This document shows positions 43,861-44,469 of a DNA stretch of 44,469 bases, piece after piece; the first letter of the stretch is position 1; each line of letters starts with the position of its first letter. The DNA comes from Reyranella sp. Its GTDB lineage: Bacteria; Pseudomonadota; Alphaproteobacteria; Reyranellales; Reyranellaceae. A program made the translations under genes and the position numbers. The notes under the pieces are model-generated. The model did not search any database and had not been told where the DNA came from. It saw only the letters and a program-made list of their open reading frames with translations. Location of the stretch: assembly GCF_030651995.1 (NCBI RefSeq), contig NZ_JAUSBN010000060.1:1-44469 (forward strand), read 5' to 3'.

Positions 43861-44469
43861 CTAGACAATGAGGAAATCGTTCTCCGTGAGCGAGAGGCCG
43901 ATCGCAAGAGCAGCAAACGCTTTAGCGCTTCCGGCGCCCGTACCGTCTGCATCGTACATGATCGTTCCGCTTGCGGAATCATAGATGAGACGATCGTTCG
44001 CATCCTGTGCCGCGCCGCCGATATGGAAGGCGGAGGAGCCGACCAAGCTCTGTCCTGCGAATTCGGCGAAGATCGCATCATCGAGAGCGATCCGGTCGAT
44101 GCCCGAAGTGAAGTCAAGAATCACATTGATATCGGTTCCCAATAACGCCGTACTGAAGACGAAAGTGTCCACGCCCGCCCCGCCATGCAGCACGTCGGAG
44201 CCGCCGCCCCCGTTCAGCACGTCGTCACCTGCACCACCCTCGAGACGGTTGGCCAAGCCGTCGCCCGTCAGCAGGTCGTTGCCTGATCCGCCGATCAGGT
44301 TCTCGATGTTGCTGATCGTGTCCTGGACGACGCCGTTCACCGTCACGGCAACGGGCGTTGCACCGGCCAGCGTCACCACGACCGGGCCCGCCTTGTCGCT
44401 GAAGACGGCCGTGTCGATCCCCGCCCCGCCATCCAGCACGTCCTTGCCGCCGCCGCCGTTCAGCACGTC
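43861..44469 (-). CDS. RTX (hemolysin-type calcium-binding) protein, C-terminal part
   Basis: The last 203 codons, open to the window edge. Glycine-rich nonapeptide repeats are visible: LNGGGGKDVLDGGAGIDTAV, ENLIGGSGNDLLTGDGLANR and LEGGAGDDVLNGGGGSDVLH. Then comes a domain (VILDFTSGIDRIALDDAIFA, LIYDSASGTIMYDADGTGAG) typical of serralysin-type C-termini, ending SLTENDFLIV. Calcium-bound beta rolls and the C-terminal secretion signal place it among type I-exported extracellular proteins. The N-terminal function (protease, adhesin or other) is outside the window. It is convergent with the sensor kinase. Confidence 0.92.
   Translation of the reverse strand, partial: DVLNGGGGKDVLDGGAGIDTAVFSDKAGPVVVTLAGATPVAVTVNGVVQDTISNIENLIGGSGNDLLTGDGLANRLEGGAGDDVLNGGGGSDVLHGGAGVDTFVFSTALLGTDINVILDFTSGIDRIALDDAIFAEFAGQSLVGSSAFHIGGAAQDANDRLIYDSASGTIMYDADGTGAGSAKAFAALAIGLSLTENDFLIV

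Overview
The window is GC-rich, almost fully coding DNA with frequent ATGA/GTGA start-stop overlaps, and its gene content fits an alphaproteobacterium: TauD-type dioxygenase, Bug-type binding protein, cold-shock protein, KpsE/M/T capsule export, type I secretion, RTX and Calx-beta proteins, and a phospholipid-methyltransferase homologue. A Rhizobiales/Reyranella-like soil or rhizosphere bacterium is my guess. No tRNA, rRNA, CRISPR array or intact insertion sequence was seen.

Layout. 1-3516: the end of an OmpA-family gene with its terminator, then a small catabolic-looking set (TauD dioxygenase, Bug binding protein, acyl-CoA-dehydrogenase-fold flavoenzyme). 3527-5307: a strip of decayed genes (DUF421 tail, histone-H1-like gene with an internal stop, SRAP lacking its N-terminus, histidine-kinase tail, small ORF with an internal stop). 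5346-7260: small housekeeping or unknown genes, including a CspA-type cold-shock protein. 7446-9978: hldE and hldD, which make ADP-L-glycero-D-manno-heptose. 9983-20838 (minus): a probable operon read from the right: HlyB-like and HlyD-like type I exporter, nucleotide-sugar epimerase, methyltransferase, glycosyltransferase, TPR-KpsM permease fusion, KpsT ATPase, KpsE. 20964-26462 (plus): a 1378-residue secreted protein with a glucanase-like front and about two dozen strand-loop-strand repeats, followed by a TibC/Aah-type O-heptosyltransferase. 26479-27696 (minus): a Wza/KpsD-type export lipoprotein. 27803-29783: VOC protein, nitroreductase and STAS-like protein, with an 85-bp direct repeat. 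30046-32304: a NIDO/Calx-beta secreted protein. 32415-37309: a lipid-flavoured cluster (phosphatidylserine decarboxylase, membrane-anchored class III aminotransferase, Mpo1-like protein, Fe/2OG-like protein, PEMT-like methyltransferase). 37644-43796: ferritin-like protein, small membrane protein, and a response regulator overlapping a STAND-ATPase hybrid kinase. 43861-44469: C-terminus of an RTX protein running off the window.

How it fits together. The most interesting unit is 7446-27696. ADP-heptose synthesis (hldE, hldD), a dedicated O-heptosyltransferase, a strand-loop-strand repeat protein with neither Sec signal nor beta-barrel, and a divergent HlyB/HlyD exporter together suggest cytoplasmic heptosylation of a giant adhesin followed by type I secretion. 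In the characterised AIDA-I/TibA systems the substrate is an autotransporter. Capsule-type ABC export genes lie in the same locus, so it looks like a surface-glycoconjugate island. The two other calcium-binding-type proteins (30046-32304 and 43861-44469) may use the same or another type I exporter.
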